A stretch of DNA of 38,190 bases from an uncultured Sterolibacterium sp. (GCA_903930535.1 CAIYYX010000209.1:1-38190); one strand, 5' to 3'; positions 7,548 through 17,772 are shown, counted from the first letter of the stretch. Numbers and translations are program-made. The notes: generated by a model not told the origin, from the letters alone.

Positions 7548-8666
7548 ATGGCTCAAAAAAAATGGGACATCTTCTGCAAGGTCGTGGACAACTTCGGCGA
7601 CATCGGGGTCTCCTGGCGGCTGGCAAGGCAGCTTGTCGCAGAGCATGGCCTCCACGTTCGTCTTTGGGTGGACGATCTCGAAAGCTTCCAGCGACTCTGC
7701 CCCGAGATCGACCCAGCCCTGGCATTGCAGACCCGGCGCGGCGTGGAAGTCAGGCATTGGACTGCCAACGACACGGCAGTCGCGGATGTGGTGATCGAGG
7801 CCTTCTCCTGCGATTTGCCCGCGTCTTATCTCGCGGCCATGGTTGCAAAGAAACCCGTCTGGATCAATCTCGAATATCTCTCGGCAGAAGCCTGGGTTTC
7901 CGACTGCCATGGACTGCCTTCGCCGCATCCGCGCCTGCCGCTGGTCAAGCATTTTTTCTTTCCCGGCTTCGCCAAAGACTCCGGCGGCCTGCTGCGCGAA
8001 GCCCATCTCTTGCAGGAGCGCGATGCCTGGCGCGCAGATGCCGGCGCCCTCTGGGCGAGCCTCGGCCTGCCGCAGCCGCTGGCCGGCGAAACAAGCGTTT
8101 CCCTTTTCTGTTACGAAAATCCCGTCCTGCCCGAGTTGCTCAAGGCCTGGGCTGAAGGAGAAACAGCGCTGCGCTGCCTGATCCCGGAAGGACGAGCGCT
8201 GGCGCAGGCCGCCGCCTGGCTGGGTCAGAGCCTCCACCCGGGCGAAGGTTTGTGCAAGGGCAATTTATCGCTCCATGCCCTGCCCTTCGTCGCCCAGGAA
8301 CATTACGACCATCTGCTTTGGGCCTGTGACCTCAATTTCGTGCGCGGCGAGGACTCCTTCGTCCGCGCCCAGTGGGCGGCCAAGCCTCTCGTATGGCAGC
8401 CCTATCCGCAGGAGGATGGAGCGCACCAGGTCAAGCTCGACGCCTTTCTCAGGCGCTACTGCGCAGACCTTTCGCCGTCCGCGGCCGCCGCCGCCCGCAG
8501 CTTCTGGCAGAGTTGGAACGGCGGCGGAAACATCGCGCCGACATGGCCGGCCTACCGGGACTGCCGCGGCGAACTTCAGGCACACGCCGCATCCTGGGCA
8601 GAGGACCTGGCAAAAAGAGCCGATCTCGCCAGCAACTTGGTGATATTTTGTGAAAAATTGATATAA
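7548..8666 (+). CDS. earP: EF-P arginine rhamnosyltransferase EarP
   Basis: EarP transfers rhamnose from dTDP-beta-L-rhamnose to Arg32 of elongation factor P. EF-P needs this modification to rescue ribosomes stalled at polyproline. The 372-residue length fits the family. The N-terminus WDIFCKVVDNFGDIGVSWRL is the EarP hallmark with the acidic catalytic residues, and the C-terminal half has the nucleotide-sugar site segment LNFVRGEDSFVRAQWA. The efp gene follows immediately and encodes the Arg32 form, which confirms the pairing. Confidence 0.96.
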   Translation: MAQKKWDIFCKVVDNFGDIGVSWRLARQLVAEHGLHVRLWVDDLESFQRLCPEIDPALALQTRRGVEVRHWTANDTAVADVVIEAFSCDLPASYLAAMVAKKPVWINLEYLSAEAWVSDCHGLPSPHPRLPLVKHFFFPGFAKDSGGLLREAHLLQERDAWRADAGALWASLGLPQPLAGETSVSLFCYENPVLPELLKAWAEGETALRCLIPEGRALAQAAAWLGQSLHPGEGLCKGNLSLHALPFVAQEHYDHLLWACDLNFVRGEDSFVRAQWAAKPLVWQPYPQEDGAHQVKLDAFLRRYCADLSPSAAAAARSFWQSWNGGGNIAPTWPAYRDCRGELQAHAASWAEDLAKRADLASNLVIFCEKLI

Positions 8667-8694
8667 TGGTCGATTAATATTTTCACGCAGGAAG
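8637..8694 (+). promoter_or_regulatory. Putative efp promoter and ribosome binding site
   Basis: A perfect -10 TATAAT (8662-8667) lies at the very end of earP. TTGGTG (8637-8642) is a possible -35, but the spacing of 19 bp is loose. AGGAAG (8689-8694) is the ribosome binding site for ATG 8699. efp may therefore be transcribed apart from earP as well as with it. Confidence 0.5.
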
Positions 8695-8698
8695 CACC

Positions 8699-9256
8699 AT
8701 GAAAACCGCACAAGAACTCCGCGCCGGCAATGTCATCATGGTCGGGACAGACCCCCTGGTCGTGCTCAAGGCCGAATACAACAAGTCCGGCCGCACTTCT
8801 GCCGTGGTCAAGATGAAAATGAAGAACCTGCTCACCGACTCGCCCACCGAGGCGGTGTACCGGGCAGACGACAAGTTCGAGCTGGTCATGCTCGATCGCA
8901 AGGAAGTCACCTACTCCTATTTCGCCGATCCCATGTATGTCTTCATGGACGCCGACTACAACCAGTTCGAAGTCGAGAAAGAGAACATGGGCGATGCCCT
9001 GAACTATCTCGAGGAAGGCCTGGCCTGCGAGGTGGTTTTCTACGACGACAAGGCGATCTCGGTGCAACTGCCCAACTCGGTGGTGCGCGAAGTGGTCTAT
9101 ACGGAACCGGCGGTCAAGGGCGACACCTCGGGCAAGGTGATGAAGCCGGCCAAGATCGGCTCAGGCTTCCAGATACCGGTGCCGCTGTTCGTCGAAATCG
9201 GCGACAAGATCGAGATCGACACCCGCACCGCGGAATACCGCAACCGCGTCAAGTAA
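8699..9256 (+). CDS. efp: Elongation factor P (Arg32 type)
   Basis: EF-P enters the ribosomal E site and speeds peptide-bond formation at consecutive prolines. The 185-residue protein has the normal three-domain length. The modification loop reads [18 protein letters not shown] with Arg at position 32, the target of EarP encoded just upstream, instead of the lysine used by EpmA/EpmB systems. The C-terminus [20 protein letters not shown] is the conserved OB-domain end. The stop overlaps the convergent nagZ stop by 8 bp. Confidence 0.98.
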   Translation: MKTAQELRAGNVIMVGTDPLVVLKAEYNKSGRTSAVVKMKMKNLLTDSPTEAVYRADDKFELVMLDRKEVTYSYFADPMYVFMDADYNQFEVEKENMGDALNYLEEGLACEVVFYDDKAISVQLPNSVVREVVYTEPAVKGDTSGKVMKPAKIGSGFQIPVPLFVEIGDKIEIDTRTAEYRNRVK

Positions 9257-10271
9257 CCTGCTGGTCCAGCGCGGCGATGCCGCGCAATCCCGCCTGGTGC
9301 AACGCATCGTCCCCTACCCATTGGCTATTGGGTAACTTGGGCAAGAGACGCAGGACGCGCGCTTCCCTCACGGGGTCCGGTGTCACGCGCCACTTATCCA
9401 GAAGCTCCCCCACCGCGCCGGGCGAATTGCACACCAGAAGCATGTCGCAGCCGGCATTCCAGGCGGCGTCCGCGCGTGCCACGATGTCGCCGGCCACGCT
9501 CGCCCCTTCCATCGAAAGATCGTCGCTGAAGATGACGCCGTCGAAGGAAAACTCTTCGCGCAGCCTGGCCAACCATTTCGCAGAGAACCCCGCCGGATTG
9601 TGATCGACCTCCTTGTAGATCACATGGGCAGGCATCACCGCATCGAGTTTGAGCCGCCGATAAGGCTCTAAATCGTCGGCGAGTTCGGCGAGGCTGCGGC
9701 CATCGACGGGAATGGCGACATGGGAGTCGGCGGCGACAAAGCCATGTCCAGGGAAATGCTTGCCGCAGGCGGCCATGCCGGCCCGGCGCAGGCCTTCCAT
9801 CAGGGCGCCGGCCAGTTCGGAGACGGCGACCGGGTCGCGGTGAAAGGCGCGGTCGCCGATGACTTCGCTCCTGCCGTAATCGAGGTCGAGGACGGGCGTG
9901 AAGGCCAGATCGACGCCGCAGGCGAGGAGTTCGGCAGCCAGGACATAGCCTGTGCCGCGCGCGGCAGTCAGGGCCTCATCACGATTCCGCTGCCAGAGTT
10001 CACCCAATCTGCGCATCGCCGGCAGCCGCGTGAATCCCTCGCGGAAGCGCTGGACGCGGCCGCCCTCGTGATCCACTGCGATCAGCAGATGCGGCGTGCG
10101 CAATTCGTGAATTTCCGCGCACAGCGCCGAGACTTGCCCGGCAGAGACGTAGTTGCGCGAGAACAGAATCATCCCCCCGACCAGCGGATGGCAAAGCCGG
10201 CTCTTGTCGAGTTCGGAAAGCTCCGTGCCGGCGATGTCTATCATCAGCGGCCCGAGGGGCAGAGTAATCAT
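9249..10271 (-). CDS. nagZ: Beta-N-acetylhexosaminidase (cell-wall recycling)
   Basis: NagZ removes GlcNAc from 1,6-anhydro-muropeptides in the cytoplasm during peptidoglycan recycling. The 340-residue glycoside hydrolase family 3 protein has [15 protein letters not shown], the catalytic-loop motif [14 protein letters not shown] with the Asp/His dyad, and the nucleophile segment [16 protein letters not shown] 10271 overlaps the acpS stop by 4 bp (ATGA), so translation is coupled in the pdxJ-acpS-nagZ operon. Confidence 0.96.
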   Translation of the reverse strand: MITLPLGPLMIDIAGTELSELDKSRLCHPLVGGMILFSRNYVSAGQVSALCAEIHELRTPHLLIAVDHEGGRVQRFREGFTRLPAMRRLGELWQRNRDEALTAARGTGYVLAAELLACGVDLAFTPVLDLDYGRSEVIGDRAFHRDPVAVSELAGALMEGLRRAGMAACGKHFPGHGFVAADSHVAIPVDGRSLAELADDLEPYRRLKLDAVMPAHVIYKEVDHNPAGFSAKWLARLREEFSFDGVIFSDDLSMEGASVAGDIVARADAAWNAGCDMLLVCNSPGAVGELLDKWRVTPDPVREARVLRLLPKLPNSQWVGDDALHQAGLRGIAALDQQVT

Positions 10272-10645
10272 ATTGTTTCCAGGATGACGAAAGCCAGTGC
10301 TGAGTCGGACTCGTCGGAGAGGGAAAGGTGTGCGGTGAGACCCTTCGCGGCGAGATACGCCGCCAGTACCGGAGAATACTCGAAGGCCGGCTTGCCCAGG
10401 GCGTCATGGATGACGGCGATGGCTGGCAGCAGAATCGGCTCGCGCACGCCCGTGCCAAGCGCCTTGCCCAGGGCTTCCTTGGCGGCAAATCTTTTTGCGA
10501 GAAAGCGCGCCGGGGCCACCGACTTGCGGCAGTCATCGCGCTCAGCAGGCGCCAGCATTTTCTCCAGGGCGCGCTCGCCGTGCCTCTCGTAGAGAGCGGC
10601 GATGCGCGAAATGGCGACGATATCCGTGCCTATGCCGTAAATCAT
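10268..10645 (-). CDS. acpS: Holo-[acyl-carrier-protein] synthase
   Basis: AcpS transfers 4'-phosphopantetheine from CoA to acyl carrier protein. The 125-residue protein has the two family motifs: [12 protein letters not shown] near the N-terminus, with the Mg-binding Asp, and [19 protein letters not shown] in the middle, with the Glu and Lys of the active site. It overlaps pdxJ and nagZ by 4 bp each, a tightly coupled operon. Confidence 0.96.
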   Translation of the reverse strand: MIYGIGTDIVAISRIAALYERHGERALEKMLAPAERDDCRKSVAPARFLAKRFAAKEALGKALGTGVREPILLPAIAVIHDALGKPAFEYSPVLAAYLAAKGLTAHLSLSDESDSALAFVILETI

Positions 10646-11358
10646 GACCGCGCCTCCAGCATCAGCCGCTTCATCATCCGGATGGCGTTTTCCCAGCCCA
10701 TGAAGATGGCCTCGGCCACCAGGGCATGACCGATGTTCAATTCGGTAATCTCGGCAATGGCGGCGATGGCCTGCACATTGCCGAAATGCAGGCCATGGCC
10801 GGCATTGACCTTGAGGCCCAGTTGGTGGCCGTAGGCGGCCGCTCTTCGGATGCGCAGCAACTCCTGCGAGGAATCCTGCGCGTCTGCGTAGCGGCCGGTA
10901 TGCAATTCCACGACGGGCGCGCCGCAGGTCATAGCGGCGTCGAGTTGTACCGGCTCGGGATCGATGAACAGCGAGACGCGGATGCCCGCTGCCAACAGAC
11001 GCAGGCAGGCTTCCTTGACCTGATCGCGGTGTCCTGCGACATCCAAGCCGCCTTCCGTGGTGAGTTCCTGGCGCCGCTCGGGAACGAGGCAGACATCCTG
11101 CGGCCGGATGCGGCAGGCAAAGCTGATCATTTCCTCGGTGATCGCCGATTCGAGATTCATGCGCGTCGTCAGTTGCGGCCGTAGCGACTCGACGTCCCTG
11201 TCCTGGATGTGGCGCCTGTCCTCGCGCAGATGCAGAGTGATGGCGTCGGCGCCAGCGCTCTCGGCCAGGAGCGCCGCCCTGATGGGATCGGGATAGTTTG
11301 TCCCGCGCGCCTGGCGCAAGGTGGCGACATGGTCGATGTTGACCCCCAACTCAATCAT
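10642..11358 (-). CDS. pdxJ: Pyridoxine 5'-phosphate synthase
   Basis: PdxJ condenses 1-deoxyxylulose 5-phosphate with 3-amino-2-oxopropyl phosphate, the last ring-forming step of DXP-dependent vitamin B6 synthesis. The 238-residue TIM-barrel protein starts [18 protein letters not shown], the family signature, and carries [17 protein letters not shown] and [14 protein letters not shown] phosphate-binding loops. It lies 4 bp after recO and overlaps acpS by 4 bp. Confidence 0.97.
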   Translation of the reverse strand: MIELGVNIDHVATLRQARGTNYPDPIRAALLAESAGADAITLHLREDRRHIQDRDVESLRPQLTTRMNLESAITEEMISFACRIRPQDVCLVPERRQELTTEGGLDVAGHRDQVKEACLRLLAAGIRVSLFIDPEPVQLDAAMTCGAPVVELHTGRYADAQDSSQELLRIRRAAAYGHQLGLKVNAGHGLHFGNVQAIAAIAEITELNIGHALVAEAIFMGWENAIRMMKRLMLEARS

Positions 11359-11362
11359 GGCT

Positions 11363-12094
11363 TCAGAACTCCTGCAGTTCCATGAACACCCGCCGCGACT
11401 GCAAGGGCTGGCCGGCGAGATGGTGGTTGATGAGCATGCGCATCAGCGCCTTGCCCTCGGACAGCGTCCGCGCATCGCTGTAGTCGTCCGCCGCCAGATC
11501 GAGAAGCGTCTTGCCGCGGATGAGATGTCCTGCGCCAGTCGCCTCTGCTGTGGAGCTCGCTGAAATCGGTCCTCGCTCTATCAGGTAATGATAGGTCCGT
11601 TCGGGCAGAAGCGGCTCCCCCGAGAGCGCTTCCCGCTCCAACGCCAGGCCGTAGCCGAGTTCCTTCAGCAGGGTTTTTTCGAACAGGCGCAGACGCGAGG
11701 CATGGGACTCGCCCCGCGACAAGGCCTGCAAGGTTTCCGCGTAAGCCTCGAACAGCACCGGATGTGCGTCCTCGCGCGGCAGCAGTTTGAGCAGCAACTC
11801 ATTCAGGTAGTAGCCAAGCATCAGCGCGGTGCCGCCCAGGAGAGCCATGCCGCCGACCCACTCGGCCTTGGCCAGGGTGCGCACTTCGCCGGCGCCGAAC
11901 CAGGAAAGTTCGATCGGCTGAAAGGCCTGCAGCACGCCGCGCAGCGCCGAGCGCGGACGGCGTGCGCCGCGCGCCATGAGCGGCAGCCGGCCGTGATCCC
12001 GGGTCAGCACATCGAGGATCAGGCTGGTCTCGCTGTAGGGATAGCTGTGGAGAATCCAGGCAAGCTGTCCGTCGATGCGCTGGCGGGCGCTCAT
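11363..12094 (-). CDS. recO: DNA repair protein RecO
   Basis: RecO works with RecR to load RecA onto SSB-coated single-stranded DNA at gaps. The 243-residue protein has the N-terminal OB-fold pattern ([21 protein letters not shown]), the basic [20 protein letters not shown] segment and the helical C-terminal domain. As is common outside the zinc-bearing forms, no zinc-binding Cys cluster is visible. It sits between era and pdxJ, the usual betaproteobacterial order. Confidence 0.95.
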   Translation of the reverse strand: MSARQRIDGQLAWILHSYPYSETSLILDVLTRDHGRLPLMARGARRPRSALRGVLQAFQPIELSWFGAGEVRTLAKAEWVGGMALLGGTALMLGYYLNELLLKLLPREDAHPVLFEAYAETLQALSRGESHASRLRLFEKTLLKELGYGLALEREALSGEPLLPERTYHYLIERGPISASSTAEATGAGHLIRGKTLLDLAADDYSDARTLSEGKALMRMLINHHLAGQPLQSRRVFMELQEF

Positions 12095-12167
12095 GCTGCC
12101 TCCGAAGGGCCGCCCCGAGAGGGCAGCGAGCCATCACAGGGAGCCCCGAAGAAATGAACCTCTGTCA

Positions 12168-12188
12168 CCCCCTTTCGCGAAAAGGGGG
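12168..12188. other. Hairpin in the era-recO intergenic gap
   Basis: CCCCCTTT (12168-12175) pairs with AAAGGGGG (12181-12188) around a 5-nt loop. On the transcribed minus strand no U-run follows, so it is more likely an attenuating or mRNA-stabilising hairpin than a full terminator. The rest of 12095-12203 shows nothing more. Confidence 0.45.
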
Positions 12189-12203
12189 CTGGGGGGATTG
12201 TCC

Positions 12204-13106
12204 TCATTGGTCGTAGCCGAGGCTTTTCAGGGCGCGCTCGTCATCGGCCCAGCCGCTCTTCACCTTGACCCAGGTTTCCAGATACACCGGTCCGCCGAAG
12301 AGTTGTTCCATGTCGCGGCGGGCATCGGAAGACATGGTCTTCAGCTTCTCGCCGCCGCGGCCGATGACGATGGACTTGTGCGCCGCCTTGTCGACAATGA
12401 TGGCGGCAAAGATGCGGCGCAAAGCCCCTTCCTGTTCGAAGCGTTCGATCTCGACGGCGATGCCGTAGGGAAGTTCCTCGCCGAGGTTGCGAAACAGTTT
12501 CTCGCGCAGCAGTTCGGCGGCGAGAAAGCGTTCGCTGCGGTCGGTTACCTCGTCCGCCTCGAAGAATGGCGGAGCCTCCGGCAGGTACTTCGCCGCGGTC
12601 TTGAGCAGGTCGTCCACGCCATCGCCCTTCGCGGCGGAAAGCGGCACGATTTCGGCGAAGGGGAACACCTCCGCCACCTGGGCAATGAAGGGCAACAGTT
12701 TGCTTTTGTCGGTGAGGCGATCGATCTTGTTGATCGCCAGGAGCACCGGGCGGTCCGGCGGCAAGAGCTTGATGATGGCACGGTCAGCCGCGCCGAAGCG
12801 GCCCGCGTCAATCACGCAGATGGTGATATCGACCTCGGAGAGCGCCTGCGTCACGCTGCGGTTCATGACGCGGTTCAGGGCACCGGGATGCTTGGTCTGG
12901 AAGCCCGGGGTATCGACGAAGATGTATTGGCATTCAGGCGTCGTCAGGATGCCGGTGATGCGGTGACGGGTGGTCTGGGGCTTCCTCGAGGTGATGCTGA
13001 TCTTCTGCCCGATGAGACGATTCAACAGCGTCGACTTGCCGACATTGGGTTGTCCGACAATGGCCAGCGTGCCTGTGCGAAAGGCCTTGCTCATTTCGCT
13101 GCTCAT
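12204..13106 (-). CDS. era: GTPase Era
   Basis: Era binds the 3' end of 16S rRNA and aids 30S maturation. The 300-residue protein has the G1 P-loop GQPNVGKS (residues ~18-25), the G2/G3 region with DTPGF, the G4 motif NKID, and a C-terminal KH RNA-binding domain with [20 protein letters not shown]. The frame is open to 13217, but ATG 13106 overlaps the rnc stop (ATGA) and gives the usual N-terminus. MSKAF at 13094 is an alternative. Coupling rnc to era is the classic arrangement. Confidence 0.96.
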   Translation of the reverse strand: MSSEMSKAFRTGTLAIVGQPNVGKSTLLNRLIGQKISITSRKPQTTRHRITGILTTPECQYIFVDTPGFQTKHPGALNRVMNRSVTQALSEVDITICVIDAGRFGAADRAIIKLLPPDRPVLLAINKIDRLTDKSKLLPFIAQVAEVFPFAEIVPLSAAKGDGVDDLLKTAAKYLPEAPPFFEADEVTDRSERFLAAELLREKLFRNLGEELPYGIAVEIERFEQEGALRRIFAAIIVDKAAHKSIVIGRGGEKLKTMSSDARRDMEQLFGGPVYLETWVKVKSGWADDERALKSLGYDQ

Positions 13107-13780
13107 CTTGTCATCTCCGCGATCAGCTCGATGGCGTGCAGAGCCGCTTCCTGCTCGGCCGAGCGGCGGCTGGCACCGAGACCGAGGGTGGAGATGTCCA
13201 TATCCACGATCTTGCATTCCACTTCGAACTCCTGGGCGTGCGCCTCGCCGCGCGCAGCGCGCAGTACGTAGTGCGGCAGCGCCAGGTGGCGCGCCTGCAG
13301 GATTTCCTGCAGCGCCGTCTTGGGATCCTTGGCGGCGCTGCCCGGGTCGGTGGCGGCGAGCATCGGCTCATAAAGTCTGGCGATGACTTCGTGCGCGCGT
13401 GCAAAACCGGCATCGAGATAGACCGCCCCGATGAGCGCCTCGAGGGCATCGGCGAGAATGGAGGGGCGGCGATGACCGCCGCTTTTCAGTTCCCCTTCGC
13501 CCAAGCGCAGAAAGTCGCCCAGGCAGAGCTTCTGGGCGATCTGGAACAGCGTCTCCTGGCGCACCAGGCTGGCCCGCAGCCGCGACAGGTCGCCCTCGCG
13601 AAGCAGGGGAAAGCGCTCGAACAGGAGGACTGCGACGACACAATTCAGGATGCTGTCGCCGAGAAACTCCAGCCTTTCGTTGTGGTCGATGCCGTGGCTG
13701 CGATGGGTCAGCGCCTGCTGCACCAGCTCCGGTCTGGAGAATGCATGTCCCAGCGCCCGCTCGAGTCTTTCGCTGTGCAT
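13103..13780 (-). CDS. rnc: Ribonuclease III
   Basis: RNase III cleaves double-stranded RNA, including the rRNA precursor. The 225-residue protein has the catalytic signature [13 protein letters not shown] near residues 35-50, the second acidic site [16 protein letters not shown], and a C-terminal double-stranded-RNA-binding domain from [13 protein letters not shown] to the end. It precedes era with overlapping stop and start and lies 2 bp after the DUF4845 gene. Confidence 0.97.
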   Translation of the reverse strand: MHSERLERALGHAFSRPELVQQALTHRSHGIDHNERLEFLGDSILNCVVAVLLFERFPLLREGDLSRLRASLVRQETLFQIAQKLCLGDFLRLGEGELKSGGHRRPSILADALEALIGAVYLDAGFARAHEVIARLYEPMLAATDPGSAAKDPKTALQEILQARHLALPHYVLRAARGEAHAQEFEVECKIVDMDISTLGLGASRRSAEQEAALHAIELIAEMTR

Positions 13781-13782
13781 TA

Positions 13783-14160
13783 CTATTTCGCGCTGCCTGC
13801 GGTGCTGCCCTCGAAATCGATCACAAGACTGACCTTGGCAACGAGCGGGATTTTCTTCGTGTAGGCGAAGGCAATGACGATCTCTCCGCCTTCCTTGCTG
13901 ATATCGAGGTCCTTGCCCTTGATGCTGGTGATTTCGTCGATCTGGGCGCGCTTGTCGAAGGACTTCATGATCTCGGTCACGGTAGCACCCCTGGAGCCGG
14001 GGTCATTCACCACCGCCTTGACGTCCTTCAGGATGCTGTAATACTCGATCACGTCCGGAAGTATCCTCATGCCGGCGATAGCGACCAGGGCGATGAGCAG
14101 GCCAGCGACCATCACGCCTGTGAGCGTGATCCCTTGCTGGCACCGCAACGAAGCTCTCAT
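13783..14160 (-). CDS. DUF4845 single-pass membrane protein
   Basis: A 125-residue protein with one N-terminal membrane segment (residues ~10-33, [20 protein letters not shown]) resembling a pilin-type N-terminus, then a small periplasmic domain. It belongs to the DUF4845 family, found between lepB and rnc in betaproteobacteria. No function is established. The position in the lepA-lepB-rnc-era run is the main support. Confidence 0.9.
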   Translation of the reverse strand: MRASLRCQQGITLTGVMVAGLLIALVAIAGMRILPDVIEYYSILKDVKAVVNDPGSRGATVTEIMKSFDKRAQIDEITSIKGKDLDISKEGGEIVIAFAYTKKIPLVAKVSLVIDFEGSTAGSAK

Positions 14161-14168
14161 GATGCCAC

Positions 14169-14957
14169 CTATTTGAATGGGCCGATGCGCTTCAGATCGC
14201 TGAAGTTGAACCAGATGAAAAATGCCTTGCCGACGATGTTCTCGTCCGGAACGAAGCCCCAGAAGCGGCTGTCCTGGGAGTTGTCGCGGTTGTCACCCAT
14301 CATGAAGTAATGGCCGGGCGGGACCTCGCAGGAAACGCCGGAACTATTGTAATGGCATTTGTCGCGAAAGGGAAAATCGCTCACCTGGGAAATAAAGGAA
14401 GGCGCCTCGGGTTCGATCAGGATTTCGTGCACCACGGACCCCAGTGTCTCCTTGAAGCGCGGCGTGTAGTAGAGTCGCTCGACATGGAGGTAATCCGCGA
14501 TCTTTTGCGAAGCCACCTCCTGCCCGTTGATGGTCAGCCGCTTGTTCTGGTAGGAGATCTTGTCGCCGGGCAGGCCGACGACGCGCTTGATGTAGTCGAG
14601 CGATGGGTTCTCCGGATAGCGGAACACCATCACGTCGCCGCGCTGCGGCGAGTTCAGTTCGATCACCTTTTTGTTCAGCACCGGCAGCCGGATGCCGTAG
14701 GTGAATTTATTCACCAGGATGAAGTCTCCGATCTCCAGGGTCGGAATCATCGAGCCGGAGGGAATCTTGAAGGGCTCGACCAGGAAGGAGCGGAGCAGGA
14801 ATACCGCCAGTATCACCGGGAAGAAACTGGCGCCGTACTCGACCCACCAGGGATTCGCGGCGTCCCGGGAACGCTTCTTCTTCAGCCAGAAATGGTCGAG
14901 CATCCAGACCGCGCCGGTGGCCAGGAGCAGCAGGAAAAGAATCAAGGCAAAATTCAT
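14169..14957 (-). CDS. lepB: Signal peptidase I
   Basis: LepB removes signal peptides from exported proteins on the outer face of the inner membrane. The 262-residue protein has two N-terminal membrane segments, the catalytic Ser69 in IPSGSMIPTLEIGD, the general-base Lys124 in YIKRVVGLPGD, and the box E motif GDNRDNSQDSRFWG. It lies 20 bp after lepA and 8 bp before the DUF4845 gene. Confidence 0.97.
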   Translation of the reverse strand: MNFALILFLLLLATGAVWMLDHFWLKKKRSRDAANPWWVEYGASFFPVILAVFLLRSFLVEPFKIPSGSMIPTLEIGDFILVNKFTYGIRLPVLNKKVIELNSPQRGDVMVFRYPENPSLDYIKRVVGLPGDKISYQNKRLTINGQEVASQKIADYLHVERLYYTPRFKETLGSVVHEILIEPEAPSFISQVSDFPFRDKCHYNSSGVSCEVPPGHYFMMGDNRDNSQDSRFWGFVPDENIVGKAFFIWFNFSDLKRIGPFK

Positions 14958-14977
14958 TTATGTTTCCTATTTTTCAC

Positions 14978-16771
14978 TCATTTTTCACCCACGCGGAGAA
15001 CGGCGAGGAAAGCTTCCTGGGGAATCTCCACGCTGCCCACCATTTTCATGCGCTTCTTGCCGGCCTTCTGCTTCTCGAGCAGCTTCTTCTTGCGCGAAAT
15101 GTCGCCGCCGTAGCACTTGGCGAGCACGTTCTTCCTCATCGCCTTGATGTTCTCGCGGGCGATGATATGCGCGCCTATCGCCGCCTGCACGGCGACATCA
15201 TACATCTGGCGCGGGATCAGTTCGCGCATCTTGGCGGCGATCTCGCGGCCGCGATAGGGGGCGTTGGCGCGATGCACGATCATCGACAGGGCATCGACCT
15301 TGTCGCCATTGATCAGGATGTCGAGCTTGACCACGTCGGCGGCGCGGTATTCCTTGAATTCGTAATCGAGCGAGGCATAGCCGCGCGAGACGGACTTCAG
15401 CCTGTCGAAGAAGTCCATCACCACTTCGGCCATGGGCATCTCGTAGGTGAGTTGCACCTGGCGGCCGTGGTAGCCCATGTTCACCTGGCTGCCGCGCTTG
15501 CTCTCGCAAAGCGTGATCACCGCGCCCAGAAATTCCTGCGGCACGAATATCGTCGTGGTGATGATGGGCTCCCTGATCTCCTCGATCTTGGGAAGGTCCG
15601 GCAGCTTGGCCGGATTCTCGACGAAGACCTCGGAGCCGTCCTTCAAGAGCACTTGATAGACCACCGTCGGCGCCGTGGTGATGAGATCCTGGTCGAACTC
15701 GCGCTCGAGGCGCTCCTGCACGATCTCCATGTGCAAAAGACCCAGGAAGCCGCAGCGGAAGCCGAAGCCCAGGGCCTGGGAGACTTCAGGCTCGTAATGC
15801 AGCGAGGCGTCGTTGAGTTTCAACTTTTCCAGGGAATCGCGCAGCCCCTCGTATTCGTTGGGTTCGATCGGATAGAGGCCGGCGAAAACCTGCGGCTTGA
15901 TTTCCTTGAATCCGGGCAGCGCCTTGGTCGCGGGCCGGTCGACCAGGGTCACGGTGTCGCCCACCTTCGCCGCCTTGATTTCCTTGATGCCGGAGATGAT
16001 GAAGCCTACCTCGCCGGCCGAGAGAAACTCGCGCGGCTGCGACTTCGGCGTGAACACCCCGACGTGCTCGGTCAGATGCATGGTGCCGCCGGCCATCAGC
16101 CTGATCCTGTCCTTCGGCTTTAGCTGCCCGTCGACCACGCGCACCAGCATGACCACGCCGACATAGTTGTCGAACCAGGAGTCGATGATCAGGGCCTTCA
16201 GCGGCGCCGCGGGATCGCCCTTGGGCGGCGGGATGCGAGCTATCACCGCCTCGATGATGTCCTCGACGCCTAAGCCCGTCTTGGCGCTGGCGAGGATGGC
16301 CTCGGAGGCGTCGATGCCGATGACGTCCTCGATCTCCTGCTTGGCGCGCTCGGGGTCGGCCGAGGGCAAGTCGATCTTGTTCAGGACCGGCACGACCTCG
16401 ACGCCCTGCTCCAGCGCCGTGTAGCAGTTGGCGACGGTCTGCGCCTCGACCCCTTGCGAGGCATCGACGACGAGCAGCGCACCCTCGCAGGCGGCCAGTG
16501 ACCTCGATACCTCGTAGGAAAAGTCCACGTGGCCGGGGGTGTCGATCAGGTTCAGGTTGTAGCGCTGGCCGTCCCTGGCCTTGTACCAGAGGGCTGCGGT
16601 CTGGGCCTTGATGGTGATGCCGCGCTCGCGCTCGAGATCCATGGAGTCGAGCACCTGCGCCTCCATCTCGCGGTCGGACAGCCCACCGCAAATCTGGATG
16701 ATGCGGTCGGCCAGCGTCGATTTGCCGTGGTCGATGTGGGCGATGATGGAGAAATTGCGGATATGCTGCAT
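14978..16771 (-). CDS. lepA: Elongation factor 4 (LepA)
   Basis: LepA/EF4 is a ribosomal GTPase linked to initiation and back-translocation. The 597-residue length is typical. The G1 motif is [15 protein letters not shown]3 is [14 protein letters not shown], and G4 is [10 protein letters not shown]. The LepA-specific C-terminal domain ends with [24 protein letters not shown]. In related genomes the rpoE-rse-degP genes usually precede lepA. Here it is preceded by an integrase fragment, a synteny break. Confidence 0.98.
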   Translation of the reverse strand: MQHIRNFSIIAHIDHGKSTLADRIIQICGGLSDREMEAQVLDSMDLERERGITIKAQTAALWYKARDGQRYNLNLIDTPGHVDFSYEVSRSLAACEGALLVVDASQGVEAQTVANCYTALEQGVEVVPVLNKIDLPSADPERAKQEIEDVIGIDASEAILASAKTGLGVEDIIEAVIARIPPPKGDPAAPLKALIIDSWFDNYVGVVMLVRVVDGQLKPKDRIRLMAGGTMHLTEHVGVFTPKSQPREFLSAGEVGFIISGIKEIKAAKVGDTVTLVDRPATKALPGFKEIKPQVFAGLYPIEPNEYEGLRDSLEKLKLNDASLHYEPEVSQALGFGFRCGFLGLLHMEIVQERLEREFDQDLITTAPTVVYQVLLKDGSEVFVENPAKLPDLPKIEEIREPIITTTIFVPQEFLGAVITLCESKRGSQVNMGYHGRQVQLTYEMPMAEVVMDFFDRLKSVSRGYASLDYEFKEYRAADVVKLDILINGDKVDALSMIVHRANAPYRGREIAAKMRELIPRQMYDVAVQAAIGAHIIARENIKAMRKNVLAKCYGGDISRKKKLLEKQKAGKKRMKMVGSVEIPQEAFLAVLRVGEK

Positions 16772-16908
16772 TTAGGCTTGTATCAGGAAGGCCGACGGAG
16801 TATCACTATTCACAGTAACGTTATGAAGATCATCGATTTTATTAATCATGCCGGCTCAGTGGGTGTCAGGCGATAGCAAATTGTTGCGGGTAGTGCGGGT
16901 AGTATTGA

Positions 16909-16927
16909 GGGCAGACTTATACTGCCC
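16909..16927. promoter_or_regulatory. Inverted repeat upstream of the integrase fragment
   Basis: GGGCAG-ACTTATA-CTGCCC is a perfect 6-bp dyad with a 7-bp spacer, about 75 bp before the integrase start. Tandem GCGGGTAGTGCGGGTAG lies just to its left. Such short repeats are common near integrase promoters and att sites, but no att partner was found in the window. Confidence 0.35.
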
Positions 16928-17001
16928 AGAACAGTCAACCCTCATTTTGCCCGCAAACCCTCACGGCACAAGGGATTTGCAGTTTCGCTGGGAGGATTGG
17001 C

Positions 17002-17181
17002 ATGTTGACCACCACGGAAGTAACAAAGGTCAAGAAAGCCGCCAAGCCCGACAAACTAAGTGACGGAGGCGGATTGTATCTTGAAGTGACCCCCGCCGGA
17101 GGGAAACATTGGCGCTACCGCTTCCGATTGGAGGGTAAAGAATGCACCTACACCTTGGGGAAATACCCATGGAGGGTCTGA
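17002..17181 (+). pseudogene. Truncated tyrosine integrase, N-terminal arm-DNA-binding fragment (59 codons)
   Basis: ATG 17002 follows a strong GGAGG (16991-16995). The 59 codons encode an integrase DUF4102/arm-binding start: KLSDGGGLYLEVTPAGGKHWR, then RLEGKECTYTLGKYPW, quoted in parts. Intact integrases of this class run to about 400 residues and continue 'GxYPxxSLAEAR' here. Instead the frame ends at once (WRV-stop) where the palindromic repeat begins, and the stop codon is within the TCTGAAC end of that repeat. No catalytic R-H-R-Y region survives nearby. It is therefore the relic of an integrated element next to lepA. Confidence 0.85.
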
Positions 17182-17270
17182 ACAAGTCCGTCATCGCGAG
17201 TTCCAGAGGGACGTGGCGATCTTGGATTGCTTCGCCATCGGCTCGCAATGACGAAGTGGGACTTGATCAG
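17178..17270. repeat. Palindromic intergenic repeat, copy 2 (inserted at the integrase break)
   Basis: The core 17189-17253 starts CGTCATCGCGAG and ends CTCGCAATGACG, very like copy 1 including the internal GTGGCGATC and GCTTCGCC. Outer arms CTGAACAAGTCC (left) and GGACTTGATCAG (right) extend the palindrome, with a 6-bp interruption in the right arm. The left end coincides with the point where the integrase frame is lost. Confidence 0.8.
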
Positions 17271-17403
17271 CGGTTCCCCAGACGCGGCCCTTCTTGAAGC
17301 CAGAGGTCATTCCCGACTCTCTGCGAACTGGGGAAGCGTGTCCATGACATAATCGCTCCAGCACACCCCTATTTGAAATACTCATCCCACGACCAAGGTC
17401 AAA

Positions 17404-17772
17404 ATGAACATCCATTTCAGATCCACGGAATTAGCAATAGCCCTCTGTCTCGCACTCACTATGGCGGGTTGCGGAGGGATTAGTGTTTGGCCGTTCGGGG
17501 GTGACAAGGCGCCGGACCGTCCGAGCCGACTTCTGAATTCGACTCAATACGTGTGCAGCGGCGGCAAGAGTTTCAATGTGCGCATGATCGAGAATGGCAA
17601 TGCGGCATGGATCATCTTTCCTGAAAGAGAAGTTCGGTTTGATAAGGCTGGGGACACACCTGGCACACGCTATAGAAACGGTGCCGCTGTGCTGGAACTG
17701 AATGGCAACCAGGCATCGCTTCAGGACGGCCCGACTCTTTCATTCGCAGATTGCAAGGCCGCGGAAAAGTAG
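17404..17772 (+). CDS. MliC/PliC-like lipoprotein (C-type lysozyme inhibitor family)
   Basis: A 122-residue lipoprotein with a signal peptide and the lipobox TMAGC (Cys23). The mature part has the MliC layout: YVCSGGKSFNVRMIENGNA, then GTRYRNGAAVLELNGNQASL, then a final FADCK, with two Cys in positions to form the usual disulfide. Family members bind and inhibit c-type lysozymes. Whether this one does is not shown. It stands alone between the integrase scar and the metabolic cluster. The following 17773-17931 holds no gene I can support. Confidence 0.75.
   Translation: MNIHFRSTELAIALCLALTMAGCGGISVWPFGGDKAPDRPSRLLNSTQYVCSGGKSFNVRMIENGNAAWIIFPEREVRFDKAGDTPGTRYRNGAAVLELNGNQASLQDGPTLSFADCKAAEK

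Noticed and set aside
14960..16123. 387-codon open frame on the plus strand
   Set aside because: It is antisense to lepA and lepB; the product is Leu/His/Gly-rich without motifs.
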